From positions 8,122,001-8,186,000 of the forward strand of contig NC_059538.1 of the NCBI RefSeq assembly GCF_905220415.1: a stretch of DNA of 64,000 bases, given 5' to 3'. The translations under genes and the position numbers were made by a program. Positions 22,861-36,500 of this stretch are shown here, one piece after another. A model generated the notes under the pieces. It was given only the letters and a program-made list of their open reading frames with translations. It made no database searches and was not told where the DNA came from. Position 1 is the stretch's first letter. Every line of letters begins with the position of its first letter. The stretch comes from Colias croceus. Lineage: Eukaryota > Arthropoda > Insecta > Lepidoptera > Pieridae.

Positions 22861-25015
22861 AGCATAAGACTGAGCTACCTACTTCATGACTGATTCGTTG
22901 CCCTGTAAATTCACAATTTAAGCTTCATATTCACTATCCATATTCTGAAATCTGATCCCAAATTTCAACCGGTCATCCCTTCATCCTTAGATCCTTCATT
23001 CGATTAAATATTTGGTACCTAATGAATCGTTTAGTATTCATATTTTTAATTAATATAAATAAGTAGACAGGTAAGGTACCTATTTCATCTTTTAATGCCT
23101 ATAATTATTATTTATTACCTATTTAAAACCACGTTATGGTTTATCTAATCGTAAAAATATTTTCCAAATTATTTTAGTCTAACCTTAGACTTATAACTGT
23201 GCTTATATCTAAACTATTTACCTATTATAAAACGACGTGTGGCACTCGGGGACTGCCGCGGCCGCGGTAAAGCTATTGCAATTTGCATCACAGATAACTA
23301 TATTATATTAGATTTGCATGCTATGCTATGCCTTCAAGCTACACCTCCGCCCTTCGGAGTGGGGAGCGTGAGGTTTTTTCGTTACGGAATTTCTCGATTC
23401 GGTCTCCGCGCTCAATTCCCGCGATAGAAGCCTTGCCTAAAAGCTATGCAATCCAGCTTAAAAATTCAACATGTTTTTAAGAATGCAATAAGTAGGTACT
23501 CACGATAATGACTAACACTTACAATGATTACCGTTTGATAATTGATAAAAAAGTAAAGCAAAATACTTGTTTAACTGTACTCCAGTGAAATACATAATTA
23601 AATCATGATCTACCCACGTCTACATAACAAAATTTAACACTATACCACAGAGCAAGTAATATAGGAAACACTACGCAGTACATAATATAGAACGAATCAC
23701 GTTTTAGTATATCTAGAATGTTATAGGTATGTGTAGATCATGAAGTCACGTTGCAAGCGGCGTGGACGAACGAATTCCGAGTTTCTGACTGACAGCATAT
23801 CTGTTATCTGTATGCCACGCTAGGATTTGTCTTTCTTCCATTTATTGTATCAACTTGAGTTTTCAATTTACATAAGTTCTAGAAACAGCATAAGTGCTAC
23901 CTAATTAATAAGTGACCTGTGAAATTAGTGTAGATTATGGTCTGTTTGCTTTGATATATGTACCAGAAGTTGGACCTTGAAGTGATTCACAGAAGTGATT
24001 ATAAAAATAATGGTGTCTGTCATTTATATGACTACTTACAAAACAGTATTGTTTATAAATTCTATCAATTGCGACTTGTAAAGTTTTGAAGTGATGAAAA
24101 CATATAATTCTTAAATATTTTAGAAAGTGTCCCTTTCGAGTGAGGCTTTTGAATTTGTTTATTAAAAAAATTGCCTAATTGAAGGCAAATTATTAGTAGT
24201 GTACCTACCCATTATAATTACAGAGGTGAGTACATAATATACTCATGTTACATTAATTCTTATAAAATTGTTTTTTTTTTTGTTTTTTTCTGATCAATTA
24301 TTTTAATTGTAAACAACATATTAAATTACTCATAATTCTTACATAATACAGCAAAAGATAATATAGATATTTATTATGCATGTAAATACATTACCTACAA
24401 CATGAAACACTCCAATCCACTAGAAGTGTTCCTATGAGTAGGTATGAACTAATTTTATGTATGTAATTTCTTATAAGCTTATTTTCTCTTTATTACGTAT
24501 AATAAAACATATTATTGCACAATGCACAGATATAAAATAAAAAGGAATCTTCATCATACAAATTGGTGGCCTTATCGACCTTAAGCGTTGTGTTATTTTC
24601 TCAATTTGAAGAGACTACCTGTATCCCTGGCTTCTATTCTCCCCCTGTATTGACTATCATTTCTTCTATTATTTATAAATTGTAATTAATAATAGAATAC
24701 ACTGACCAACTGATTATATTTATTGCAAAACAGTTGTTTATGTTGCTTGAATATTGATTTTTTGTTTTAATTGAAGCTAGTTTAAAGTAATTATAGCTTT
24801 ATATTATGTATGCAAGTAATATGCACATAATTTCTATTCAATTTTGCTCAAAAGTTTCCTTAATTTACTATTTAAATTGTCCTACTCTTAAAACAATAAG
24901 TACTTGTTTGAAGATTTTTTTTGGATTAAGTGAATAGGCTTTATGCATAAAGCATTGAAATGAGATTCCTTTGACAACTTCTGGAAAAATAAATTGTTAA
25001 AAATATAATAACATT
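22861..25015. other. intergenic DNA
   Basis: No exon supported. A GC-rich patch at about 23230-23425 and the word CCACAGAGCAAGTAAT at 23646, shared with 59541, 59733 and (inverted) 61803, are the only things of note. Confidence 0.45.
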
Positions 25016-25172
25016 ACTAGCCTACCACCCGCCGCTTTGCCTGCTTTCTCTAAAACCTATCTATCAAGTTGGATCGAACTGCACATGGTGTGCGAATTTT
25101 ATTATAATCGGTTAAGTGGTTTAGGAGTCCATTGAGGACAAACATTGTGACACGAGATTTATGTATATTAAG
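25016..25172 (-). repeat. dispersed repeat (CACATGTGCAGTTCGATCC family), copy 2
   Basis: Reverse complement of 15180-15357: ACTAGCCTACCACCCGCCGC, then GGATCGAACTGCACATGGTG and TTAGGAGTCCATTGAGGACA. Confidence 0.75.
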
Positions 25173-26125
25173 AAGATTTCATGTCTTCTTAGGCACATAA
25201 TATATCCTTTCTGTTTTGCATTATGTCATTAATGAATTATGAATAAGCCAGTTACTCTTACAAAGACCCTCACTACAAATTGACCTAATCCATGCTAGCT
25301 AATATCTGAGTTTTATAAACTCAGATATTAATTATTATACCTATCAAACCAAAAAAAAAATTGTATACAGTTGAATTGTATACAATCTAATGTATTGCAT
25401 TTTGCGAAAATGGTTAAATACCTACTGAACATACCTCTCAATATTTTCTTACTTGAAAACAGTTCAATACATATAATATGTTTATTGGCGTTTTTGACTC
25501 ACTTTCTTCTTTTGCTTATAAAGTTGGTGCTTTGATCTGGTTATTATTGTTTAAAAAATCCTTAAGTTTCAACTAATTAACATGCTTAGGATCTAAGATA
25601 AGTACTATTACAGTACTAGGTATATGAACATTTCTATGTTTTGAGATTAATATTCTAGAAAATTTACTTGTAGTTAACCTGTGCAAAAATATTTGTTTTA
25701 AATTGCTATACCATAATATATATTGATGACCATGCAATCAGCATTATCAGTATTATCAGAATAATTAAGGCATCAAATTATAGTATATTTTTTTTTACTT
25801 AAATATGCAATTAGCATTTGCCCTTAGTCTATAATTGCATTTACAGTTAATTTTAAACAATTGCAATGATACAAATGTGCTGTAAAAACTGAAATGAAAT
25901 GAAATTATCTCCAAAATTGAGTAAATTGGCACACTCACATATTTTATGATTTTTAAATAATTTGGGAACTTGATCTTACCTAAAAAAATATTTGGAAACT
26001 GTTGGTATTTTTGTAACTAATGAACTTGTAACGAGAAATATGGATACAAAATTCTTGTATTAGATCTATCTTATTGGATGCTACTAAGAATATTATCAAC
26101 CGAAAGGCTAGGTACGTCGTACGTC
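25173..26125. other. intergenic AT-rich DNA
   Basis: No gene, RNA or named repeat recognised. A short inverted repeat (ATATCTGAGTTTATAAACTCAGATAT region) is at about 25302-25330. Confidence 0.4.
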
Positions 26126-26133
26126 ATCTGGGT

Positions 26134-27196
26134 TAGGCATGGGCGTTGAATCAACGGACTAGTTAAATTAACCGTCTATGTACATTCAACGATTCGACTA
26201 GTCCATCGCTCACCAACGCACTAGTTGAATTCAACGACTAAACAAAAGAGTCGAAACGCTCGTCAACGCGTCCGCGACGGTTAACTCTTCGACGTGGCCG
26301 TATAATAGTCCACCGTAGACGGCTAAACGACTCGTCGTAGACGGCTCGTCAGTCGACACGTTTGTATTAGGTAACTATCAACTTGCGACGCGACCGCGAC
26401 GCGTCGCGAGTTGATAGTTCAATATTTTTACCGTTAATTCCGTTTGACTTTTAATGAGATTACTATGATCAATGCTCGAAATATTGAAAAAAAAAAGGAG
26501 ATTAATTTGTATTAATTTGATATTATTGAATTGTCTGAAAAATCTAAGATATTTCTTTTATTCAGTTAATTTATTGCATATCATAAGGATTACCTACCTA
26601 TAATAATATATTGAATAATGTTAATATATCGACTATAACTAACGACTTAAAACGACAAGTTAAATCATAAACAAAAACTTGGTAATAGATAGGTGATATA
26701 TAATATATAATTGGTAAAAAATAGCTTTGACTTTTAAAGTGAAACTTTTATTACATCGTCTCAAACTTTTTGGTCTGTGTAGCGCATGTCGCGTGACGCA
26801 CGATACGTACGATAATTATCGTACAAATACGATAATTTTTAGTTAAATGTCTAGTGTGAAAAAAAGTTTCACTTTTACCGTGGTTTCATAAAACCACACA
26901 ACTTTTTTCTTTACTAGAGACAACCCTGACATTGAATTCTTTGAAAATCTATAATTCGTAATAACTTCGTGGTAAGAATGTGGAATTTTACATGTAGAGT
27001 GTAGACCTCAGTTCAAGGTAACGAACGTTCGATTACCAATACCGTCGCGCGTCGGTCGACCGTGTCAATCGTTGTCAATTCGTTTCAGTTTACACATCGA
27101 CTAGTCGAAGATTTTAACTAGTTGATCGACTAGTTAATGAACGACATTTAACGGTCTAGTCTCGTTGATGAAAAATGCGTCGACGACCCATTCCTA
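26134..27196. mobile_element. hAT-type non-autonomous element upstream of cry2
   Basis: Flanked by a perfect 8-bp duplication ATCTGGGT at 26126-26133 and 27197-27204. The termini are TAGGCATGGGCGT and the inverted ACGACCCATTCCTA, the hAT pattern TAGGnATGGG. Both ends are rich in CGACTAGT words. The interior has a strong hairpin (ACTATCAACTTGCGACGCG against CGCGTCGCGAGTTGATAGT, 26374-26419). No transposase frame is seen. The right end is 381 bp upstream of the cry2 start codon. Confidence 0.88.
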
Positions 27197-27577
27197 ATCT
27201 GGGTAGAATCAAGAATGAAGTTATTAGGTAACGCTAAAAGATGTCGCTAATAAGCGCATGCGCGTAAGTACGCGAAGTCGTAAATACATCGGGCATCGTC
27301 AAACAGAAATCAAACGACGATACTGTAACGTGAGTTCAAGTTGTTTCGAGTGCCAGTTGAATTTTCTTAACGTGGTACATATATCTGTGCTAATTTTAAT
27401 TTCATTTAAAGAGATGCGATTCCTTTTAAACTGGTTAATACTTTTAAACATGAAGATCAAACAATTGAGCTGTAAATTTGTATGTAAACACATCGGCAAC
27501 AATAGAATTGTTACAGGTCACAAGAATTTAATAGCAGTATTTTGTAAGGCATGAAGTAATATTTGTAATAGAAAATA

Positions 27578-30500
27578 ATGGATTTCCTTACATTTCCAGA
27601 CAGTAATGTCGGTGACGTAGGTATGTCAGCTGCTGCAGAGACGCTGCCGGCGTCCAGCTCGCGTAATCCTGGCCCTGCACCTACTTCCTCCACTCCCCCA
27701 ACTCGTCAACCAGCTCTCAAACACACAGTTCATTGGTTTCGAAAAGGTTTACGTCTACACGATAATCCCGCTTTACGAGAGGGATTAGTTGATGCAGTCA
27801 CTTTTCGATGCGTGTTTATAATTGATCCCTGGTTCGCAAGTTCCTCGAATGTCGGTATTAATAAATGGAGGTAAATATTATTCTTTCAATTAATATGTTT
27901 TTTTTCTCTTGGAAAATATTAATCGTTCATCATTTCAGATTCCTATTACAATGTCTGGAAGATTTGGATAGAAGCTTAAGAAAATTAAACTCTCGCCTTT
28001 TCGTGGTACGCGGACAGCCTGCAGATGCGTTACCTAAACTTTTTCGTGAGTGGGGCACTACGGCGCTCACTTTCGAAGAGGATCCTGAGCCCTATGGCAG
28101 GGTCCGGGATCACAATATTATGACGAAATGTCGCGAAGTCGGTATAACTGTTATTTCGCGCGTTTCACATACTTTATACAAACTTGACCAGTAAATATAG
28201 TTTTTGTACTTAGATTTGATGAATTATATTACTTTTAAATTTTTGTTATTTATCTGAATAGGAGGAATTAAAAAAAAAGTAACGTTTTCAGAATAATAGA
28301 AAGAAATGGAGGAAAAGCACCTCTAACATATCATCAATTCCAAGCTTTGATTGCGAGCATGCCCGCACCGCCTGCTGCAGAATCCGCGATTTCATTACAA
28401 AATTTAAATGGTGCGACGACTCCTCTTACGGTGGACCATGATGATCGTTTTGGAGTACCAACTTTGGAAGAACTTGGTTTGTATTGATATTATGTTTACT
28501 TGTCGATAGCACCATCATTTTTTATTTCATGGTAAAAACTAGGTAGTAGGTAGGCTTCTAGTACCTACACAAAAGAAAAAATAAAACGCAAGCCAAAAAT
28601 CTCAAAATAAAAGCAATACGAAATTTACACGGGAACAAAGTTACGACACTGACTTCAAAAGAGTTGCACAAAAAAAGGGCTTTCGTAAACATTGGTTAGA
28701 ATTGTCCAATTATAATTGAAAGGGCTTCCGTTGAAACGAAACTGTATTTTTCTCCTTTATGTTACTTTTCCGAAGTTTAAAAATGGTTAGATTATTTTTC
28801 TAATATATGATATATTTAATTATGTTAGCAATTAAACAGGTTGCATAATACACAATCCATCTTTAATTAAAGCTCTAAATAAAAGAGCAGCATACATCAC
28901 ACAATACGTTCGTTGTTTTTTTTTCAGCATTTTTTTACTTATTTTTTTCTACTTCAGGATTCGAAACCGAAGGTCTAAAGCCACCAGTGTGGATTGGTGG
29001 TGAAAACGAAGCCCTAGCTAGATTAGAGCGACACCTAGAGAGGAAAGCATGGGTAGCTTCATTTGGTCGACCTAAAATGACACCGCAATCGTTGTTAGCC
29101 AGCCAAACGGGATTATCGCCCTATTTAAGGTATCCTTCATGAAAATCGGCACATATACATGAACACTGTATGTATTTAAGGCGACATTTTTCTAATCATA
29201 ATTTGTTCACTTATAGTAGAGCCATTTTAATAGGCAACATTTGACAGTACAACAAAATTCAACAACGTAACCTAGTAACGACGACATAGAATAACATGAT
29301 ATTTCGTTTTGTTAGAACTGCACATTTGCTTAACTTTTTTCAATTACGATTACATATTTATAATAATGATGACCGATACAAGTAATTTTAAGATTTCATT
29401 TTACTGATAAACCATACTAAACATAATAAACAATTTCTGAATTGAAGAACTGACGTCGCTACAATTTTGTGTCAATAAACCTTTTTTCTTTTTAAATACT
29501 AGAGACGTTACTCTAAAAATCGAAATCTGACATCTAGAATCGACTGCATTGATTACTTGTGAATAAAAATCATCATAAATTAATAAATTCGATTGACAAA
29601 TGTTTCAAATCCGTATCGATTAATTCACTTTAATCGATGTTTTTAAGCAGGTTACCTCTCTTCGTAGATAAAATTGATAGACGTCAAATGTTGCCTATTA
29701 AATTGGCTCGACTATAATTCATTTTATACTTCACATAATCATCCAATCATGTCTATTTATACTTAAGATTAAGATTAACAATTTTTATTTGATAAGAGTG
29801 AAATATATTTTTTTACTAAAAATTTAAAATTATTACTAAAAAAATAAAAAAAAAAACGATTATAAATATTTTAACGAATAATTTTTCATTTTAGATTCGG
29901 ATGTCTTTCGACGCGTCTATTTTATTATCAGTTAACAGAACTCTATAAGAGGATAAAAAGAGTTCGGCCACCCCTGTCTTTACATGGCCAAATATTGTGG
30001 AGAGAATTTTTTTATTGTGCAGCAACTCGCAACCCTAATTTTGACAGAATGGTAGGAAATCCTATTTGCGTACAAATTCCGTGGGAGAAAAATCAAGATG
30101 CTTTAGCAAAATGGGCGAATGTGAGTATTGTTATATATGTCGTGGCCATATCGTAGATTTGCTCATTTCATGAATTGGCCAACATATGTAGTTTGATCAG
30201 ATCGTTAAATCGTCAACGTTTCACGATTTGGTCATCGACATTTGGCCAGATCGTATAAAATATAGGTTAGGTTACATTTTAATAAGCAACGCACGAGCCG
30301 AGCGAGCAAAGCGAGCGTGCCGCGGCAGCGGCCGGGGAGGGCTAGAAGCGAATCGCTTTTTAAAAAAGAAACAAAAATGGTCGCATTTTGTGAAATGGCC
30401 ATCTACGTTTGGCCAGATCGACGATCTGGTCAAATGTGGATGGCCAAATCGTGAAACGTTGACGGTTTAACGATCTGGCCAAACTAAATTGGCCATTAGA

Positions 30501-33500
30501 TATGATCGATCATTTCGTGAAATGGTCGCATTTCATGAAATGATTGGATGTGTATTGGCCACATCATGATGTGGTTTGAGCAGATCAATGATAAGAAATC
30601 GTTTCTCGATATGGCCAATTAAACGCGCGGTTTTTTCATGAAATGATCAATATTATTTCATCATATCGTACAATAGATACAAGCGCTGTGTTTATGTGAT
30701 AAGATGGCGGCCGCTGTCGAAAATTGTATTATTCGCAGTTTAAAACTTCATTATTCGTTTAATTACAATATGAAAAAGTCATATCAAAGAATTTACGACG
30801 AAGAGGTTCGAGTAAAATGGAAACTGCGGATATCTTATATTGAAGAAAAAATGCGTCTAAAATCTGTCCTATATCCTACAACATATATTAATACAATTGT
30901 TTCTTGAATTTATATTTTTTGGTTTTTATGGCATTCAAATGCTTTATAAATATAAATTTATAAAGAATAGAAAAAATTCGATCACGAGGCGGGACTCGAA
31001 CCCGCATCCTTCGCGCCATTCCGGGGCGGTTGCCTAACCAACTCAGCCACTCGTGACCCGCCTGAGTAATCGAATTTATTCTATCCTTTCAGTTTTATGT
31101 GTCTTAAGCACAGAACAGTAAGAACATAATAGAAGTGCGATGTGGGCGTGGCCCACGTGTCACTAGTAAGGTAAGATCACCTAACTCGCTCTCAGTTGTG
31201 CGCAGAAAAATATTCGAGTCGGTTGTCAACTGTCAAACCTTATTTCCATATTTATTCATTATTTAAAGCGTGTTGTTCGGTATTAGAGTGGAAAAATGAT
31301 AGCAGACGAAATAATATCAGCAATCGAGGCATTTCATACCATCGGTAAGTCTTATTTTAATTTATTTTAAATATATTTTATGTTACAACTTCGCTTGTCG
31401 TAATTTGTCAAAAATTTATAAAAATATTAAGTCAAAATGAACCTTAATCCATAAGAAATAAGTACTAATATAGATTGAACAGCAAACAAGACTTTCTGGA
31501 ATATTATTGAAATAAACAAACGAATGTCGGATTAGTGATGCATGTGGCGCATATCGACAGTATCGATACTTTAAAAAAGACAAACATTTTAAATATTAAA
31601 TTTTATTCTATTTTTCCTTAGCTTTCATTTGTCCTATTTATTTATAGATTTTCGAAAGAGCCTAATTTAAAAGAGAAATGGATAATAAATGCAACGTGAC
31701 GAGTTAACTGGATGCCGAACAGCAATAAGCAGTCTAACAAAGGCCACCGATACATCAAACCTACGGCAGTTCCAAGATTTAAAATAATGCATATTTTCTG
31801 TTTGTTTTGTAAATATAGATTTATACTATTCTATTCCGTTTTTTATTTAAATATAATAATACGAAAAGACGTACTTAGTAGTAATAAACATACTACAAAA
31901 TGTGACACATTATCCTATACTCATATAATAGAAAGAAAAAAAAATGCACAAAAATATATTTATTTGTGAATTATCGATAACAAGGCTGACATCCCTTAGA
32001 GCATAGCATCAGGTTAATGTCAAGTTAATGTCATTAATTTAGAGTGACACAAATTTCAACCTTATCTTTATGTGTAGAGGTTCAAAGTTATATGTATTGA
32101 AAACCAACGCCATCTGTTGTGGAATAGCTGAATGTTTTCGAATTTGGAATTTCTGAGCAAAGAGAAACAAAACAGCTAATATACCTAGGGATGTTATACT
32201 AAAATAAACCGTAACTTGGTTCGTTAGGGTACATATTGAAATGCTGAATTTATAACCTAAGTCAGTTTTTACTCAAATTAAGCTGTCCAATCAAAGGCAT
32301 AGTTTACTTGTAGTGTACTGTATAACTATCGGTTTAAATGTGTGGGTTTGGCGACACTGGTTTTCATACTAATGATGACATTATAGCACTTCTATTATGT
32401 TCTTACTGTTCTGTGGTCTTAAGGGACACACGGCGCGCCATCTATTGAGATGATTTAACAACCATCTCAACCAATATGAAGCACTTTTCAGTGAATACAA
32501 TATTGTAACGATGGAACACGACCTTTTCTTGAATTTATATTTTTTGGTTTTTATGGCATTCAAATGCTTTATAAATATAAATTTATAAAGAATAGAAAAA
32601 ATTCGATCACGAGGCGGGACTCGAACCCGCATCCTTCGCGCCATTCCGGGGCGGATGCCTAACCAACTCAGCCACTCGTGACCCGCCTGAGTAATCGAAT
32701 TTATTCTATCCTTTCAATTTTATGTGTCTTAAGGGACACACCGCGCGCCATCGGTCCAACGGTTTATACTGCAGGGCGTGTCAAAGAAATATTATACATA
32801 CATACATAAACTCGAAAAACATAACCCTCTTTTTTCCGTAGTCGGGGGAAAATTTGGGAAATTTTTCAATATCTGGCAACATTACACGCACACAGAAGCA
32901 CCGTGTACGTACAGTGCAGCGGCGAAATGACAGCACACATAGCTTTATTGAAAATGACGATAAATTATTCGGTTTAGTTCGGCAACGCTCCATCTGTCTT
33001 TTATTTCGTAATCTAAGCGTTGACGATTTAACGATCTTATCAAACTATGGTATAAACGTGCACAATCTTTAACTTCTTATAAACGTCTAATACATAAATA
33101 TTATTTTGATCTGGAATATGGCTCTGAGTAGTGACCTTAATACTTTAAGTAATTAATTAATATTATATTTTTATATGTGTATGTTTATCATTTAGTAGGT
33201 ATATATTATTATGTAATTATTAAGTAATATGTATGTTTATAAAATATTGTTTAGTTTTTAAAATAAGATTTTGATGCCTCCCTTTATACAGCAAACACTT
33301 GTCCTTTGCCTAAGGGGTCGCCTGGTAGAGATCACTCTGAAGTGATAAGGCCGCCCCGTTACACATATTAAAGCTGTAACTTTGTGATTTATTAGGTTTA
33401 TACTATTATATTTTATAAAAACAATGTGTGTAATGAAGTGTCAAATAAATAAATAAAATAAATATGTTGGCCATTTCATGAAATGAGCAACGATGTGGCC

Positions 33501-36500
33501 ACGACAGAGACACGTTATCTTATTTATTTACGATTTCAAACACTATTAAAATTTGTACTGCCCGCCCATTGTTATAGTTATTCGTTTTCAATTCGAAGCA
33601 AAAAATAAACTTAATTTTGAATAAAATATTATGCTAATTAGTAGTATTTATTTTTTAAATCTCGTATTTGCACAACCTTGAAGCTTAATTTTTTTTAATT
33701 ATCAATTATAATTTTAGGGTCAAACTGGTTTTCCATGGATCGATGCTATTATGATTCAGCTCAGAGAAGAAGGCTGGATCCACCATTTAGCAAGACATGC
33801 AGTGGCCTGTTTTTTAACTCGGGGTGATTTATGGATCTCATGGGAAGAAGGGATGAAGGCAAGTTTCAAAGGTTTAATTGTATATATAGTTTTCTTTGCT
33901 ATTTTTAAGCTCTGAAGAATGTTGTATGAACAATTTGAGTCCTAGTGTCAAAATGGCATAAAATCAACCTTAAGAGTTAAAAATCCTCAATATGCCTATC
34001 GCCTACACATAATATGTGAAGAGTACCTTAAATAGTACAAGACTTGAAAACCAAAAATTACAAAACAAACTGTATTATGATGTATATATATACAGTGGTG
34101 GTCACATAATTAAAGACACTAAGAACATTTTATACTTCCCAAGACACTTCTCTCAACATTTTTTTTACACTACCATTGGAACTTGTTAAATAATTTTAAA
34201 ATATTCAGGTATGTGTTGTCTAATGCTAAACTAAATTTTATCTACAAAACTTGTCGGTTTGTTAGATTTTATTCGGTTCATCCTTACTACTAGCAGTTTA
34301 AACCTAGCAAAGGTCTGGCCATATAATTAAAGACATTAGACTCGCTTATAAGAAATATAAAAAAAATATTATTTTAATGAGATTATTTTTACAACACAAA
34401 TACCTGACGTATTTACAAAACATTTGTACACTTTTCAATATTTGGTTGCATGTCCTTTGGCACTAATGAGTAATGACGGTTTACATCTCTTGGGCATGGA
34501 AACAACTAGTTTTGTTCAAGTTGCATCACTAAATTGGTTCCATTCTTCGAAAATGTTTTGCAAAGTTAATCGACGTTTGATGATCGCTTTGCCGCGACTT
34601 CTTTCTTTCTTGATTTCATAAGTTTTCGATCGGATTTGAATCTGGACTGTGAGGGGGCCAATCCAAAACAGTTACAGATTGGTTCCTTAACAAGCACTTC
34701 ACTACTTTTGCTGTGTGCTTAGGATCATTATCGTGTTGAAAAGTCCAAACAACAGGTAAATTTTCCTCTGCATAGGACAGCATGGATTGCTCTAAAATAT
34801 ACTTGTACTGGAATTTGTCCATATTGCCTTCTGTCTTTTTGACAGGTCCAACACCAAGTCCAGAAAAACAGCGCCACACTTTGATATTTCCACCCCCATG
34901 TATGACTACTTTTTAGAGTATCTTGGATCCATTACCTTATTGAGATGGCGTCTTACATATTGTTTTCTGACAGAATTAATCATATTAATCTTAGTTTCAT
35001 GCAGAAACAGCACATGTTTCCATTCTCGTTCAGTCCAGTGTTCGTATTTTGTAGCAAAGTGAAATCTTGCCTTCACATTTTGTTTTTTCAAAAGTGGTAC
35101 TTTCCGAGATACTCTTCAGTGCAAGTTTTCCTCACACAGTCTCCGTCTAATTGTGCTTGCAGACCCCCCTTCAAGCCTGCTGCACCATACAACTCTGAAC
35201 TGTATCAGTTCCGACCCTTTACATGGATCTTTTTAGCCAACAACACCATTTTTTAATCTTTCGGCCGATTAGTTTCACCTGGTTTTGCTTTTCTGAGTAC
35301 GTTTTCGGTCGTGTGGAACATCTTGACATATTTAATAGCATTCATAACTATATCCTTGAAACAGTTTAATTATCATGAAAGTTAGAAATATTTTTTCTTG
35401 CGGAGGAGTCGCAACTCTTGTTTTTAACCATAGTAATTGATATTAAAACTATTAAACGTATGAATTTTAATTTTAAAAGTTAAAAATAACCAAGAAAATT
35501 ATAGTGTCAACGATTTATGAAATTACGCGACAAAAGGAAGTAAAGCACAATGCTGTTTCTTTTTATTTAAAAAAAATTTAAACTCATTTCTTGTTGTCTT
35601 TAATTAAGGCGACTACACCACCGAAACTAGCGCCCCCCCAACATTTTATTTTTTTTACTCCTAAACCAGATCAAATTTAAAAAATCTAGCTCGGTACTTT
35701 GCTAGTATATTACTTGTAGTATTTTTGGTATTACTTTTCATTATTTTGCATTCGGTAAATTAGGAGAACTTTTGATTACCGCCAAAAGTGGCCACTTTTG
35801 GCGGTAATCAAAAGTTCTCTAGAATAATGAACAGTTAGAATAGTGAAAAGTAATACCAAAAATACTACAAGTAATATACTAGCAAAGTACCGAGCTAGAT
35901 TTTTTAAATTTGATCTGGTTAAGGAGTAAAAAAATAAAATGTTCGGTGTCGCTAGTTTCGGTGGTGTAGGCCTCTTAAGTGGCCAGCTATACGTACGTTA
36001 ACAAAGTTTGTGTTACATTCCCACAGAGAGCAAGTGTCGAAACTAACAAGGAATATAACTATTTTTTGTCCCTCATTTTAAAGAATATATTGTCTTGTAT
36101 GGTTTAATAAAAATAATACTAGATTAAATACCTTTTTCAGATAATTGTACTTCCTAATGTAAATATTTTATGGTCAATTAGAGGGTGTCTTTAATTATGT
36201 GACCACCACTGTATATATATATTTTGCACGCCTCATAAGCGAAGCGTTGAGGTGGGTACTACTGTCACTTCGCGCAAAACATCTGATTTTTCAAACTTAA
36301 AATGTCTTTATGTATCATACATTGCACTTGTAAGATAATGCATAATTTTTTTTTTTTAATAATTCAATAATTTTATTATCCAAAATAATATGATACATAC
36401 AATATAAGAACCCTTGTTCCCACACTAGGATTCCCTGTGTCGTGGGAACAAGTTTCTTCCATTTGCATAAAATTTTTACAAAAAAACAAATTTTTTAATA

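Larger units (their letters stand above)
30138..33506. mobile_element. 3.4-kb composite TIR element in cry2 intron 5
   Basis: The left end TGTCGTGGCCATATCG... and right end ...CGATGTGGCCACGACA are inverted repeats of about 50 bp sharing GCTCATTTCATGAA and TTGGCCAACATAT. The left 365 bp is itself a snap-back: 30195-30255 is inverted at 30420-30500 (AAATCGTCAACGTTTCACGA). The interior holds two tRNA-like blocks, an inverted pair (31098-31139 against 32382-32420) and a LINE end (33262-33460). No target-site duplication is visible and no transposase was recognised. Superfamily unknown. Confidence 0.65.
34093..36211 (-). mobile_element. Tc1-like DNA transposon in cry2 intron 6
   Basis: Inverted ends CAGTGGTGGTCACATAATTA at 34093 and TAATTATGTGACCACCACTG ending at 36211 sit between TA at 34091-34092 and 36212-36213. 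It carries a decayed transposase on the minus strand and a nested 367-bp piggyBac-type MITE. Without the MITE and its duplication it is about 1.75 kb, a normal Tc1 size. It lies in the opposite orientation to cry2. Confidence 0.92.

Noticed and set aside
30704..30907. 67-codon ORF starting MAAAVENCIIRS in cry2 intron 5
   Set aside because: A good-looking start context but inside a composite TIR element, with no similarity recognised and no splice support.
30981..31057. Functional tRNA-Ser (GGA)
   Set aside because: T33 is missing and there is no class II variable arm. It occurs as part of a 200-bp duplicated repeat.
31152..31158. CACGTG E-box as a cry2 clock-control element
   Set aside because: It lies inside a transposon in intron 5. 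A lone hexamer is expected by chance. None was found in the 370 bp upstream of the start codon.
31296..31345. First coding exon (MIADEIISAIEAFHTI) with GTAAGT donor
   Set aside because: Only 16 codons, inside a transposon, with no partner exon found.
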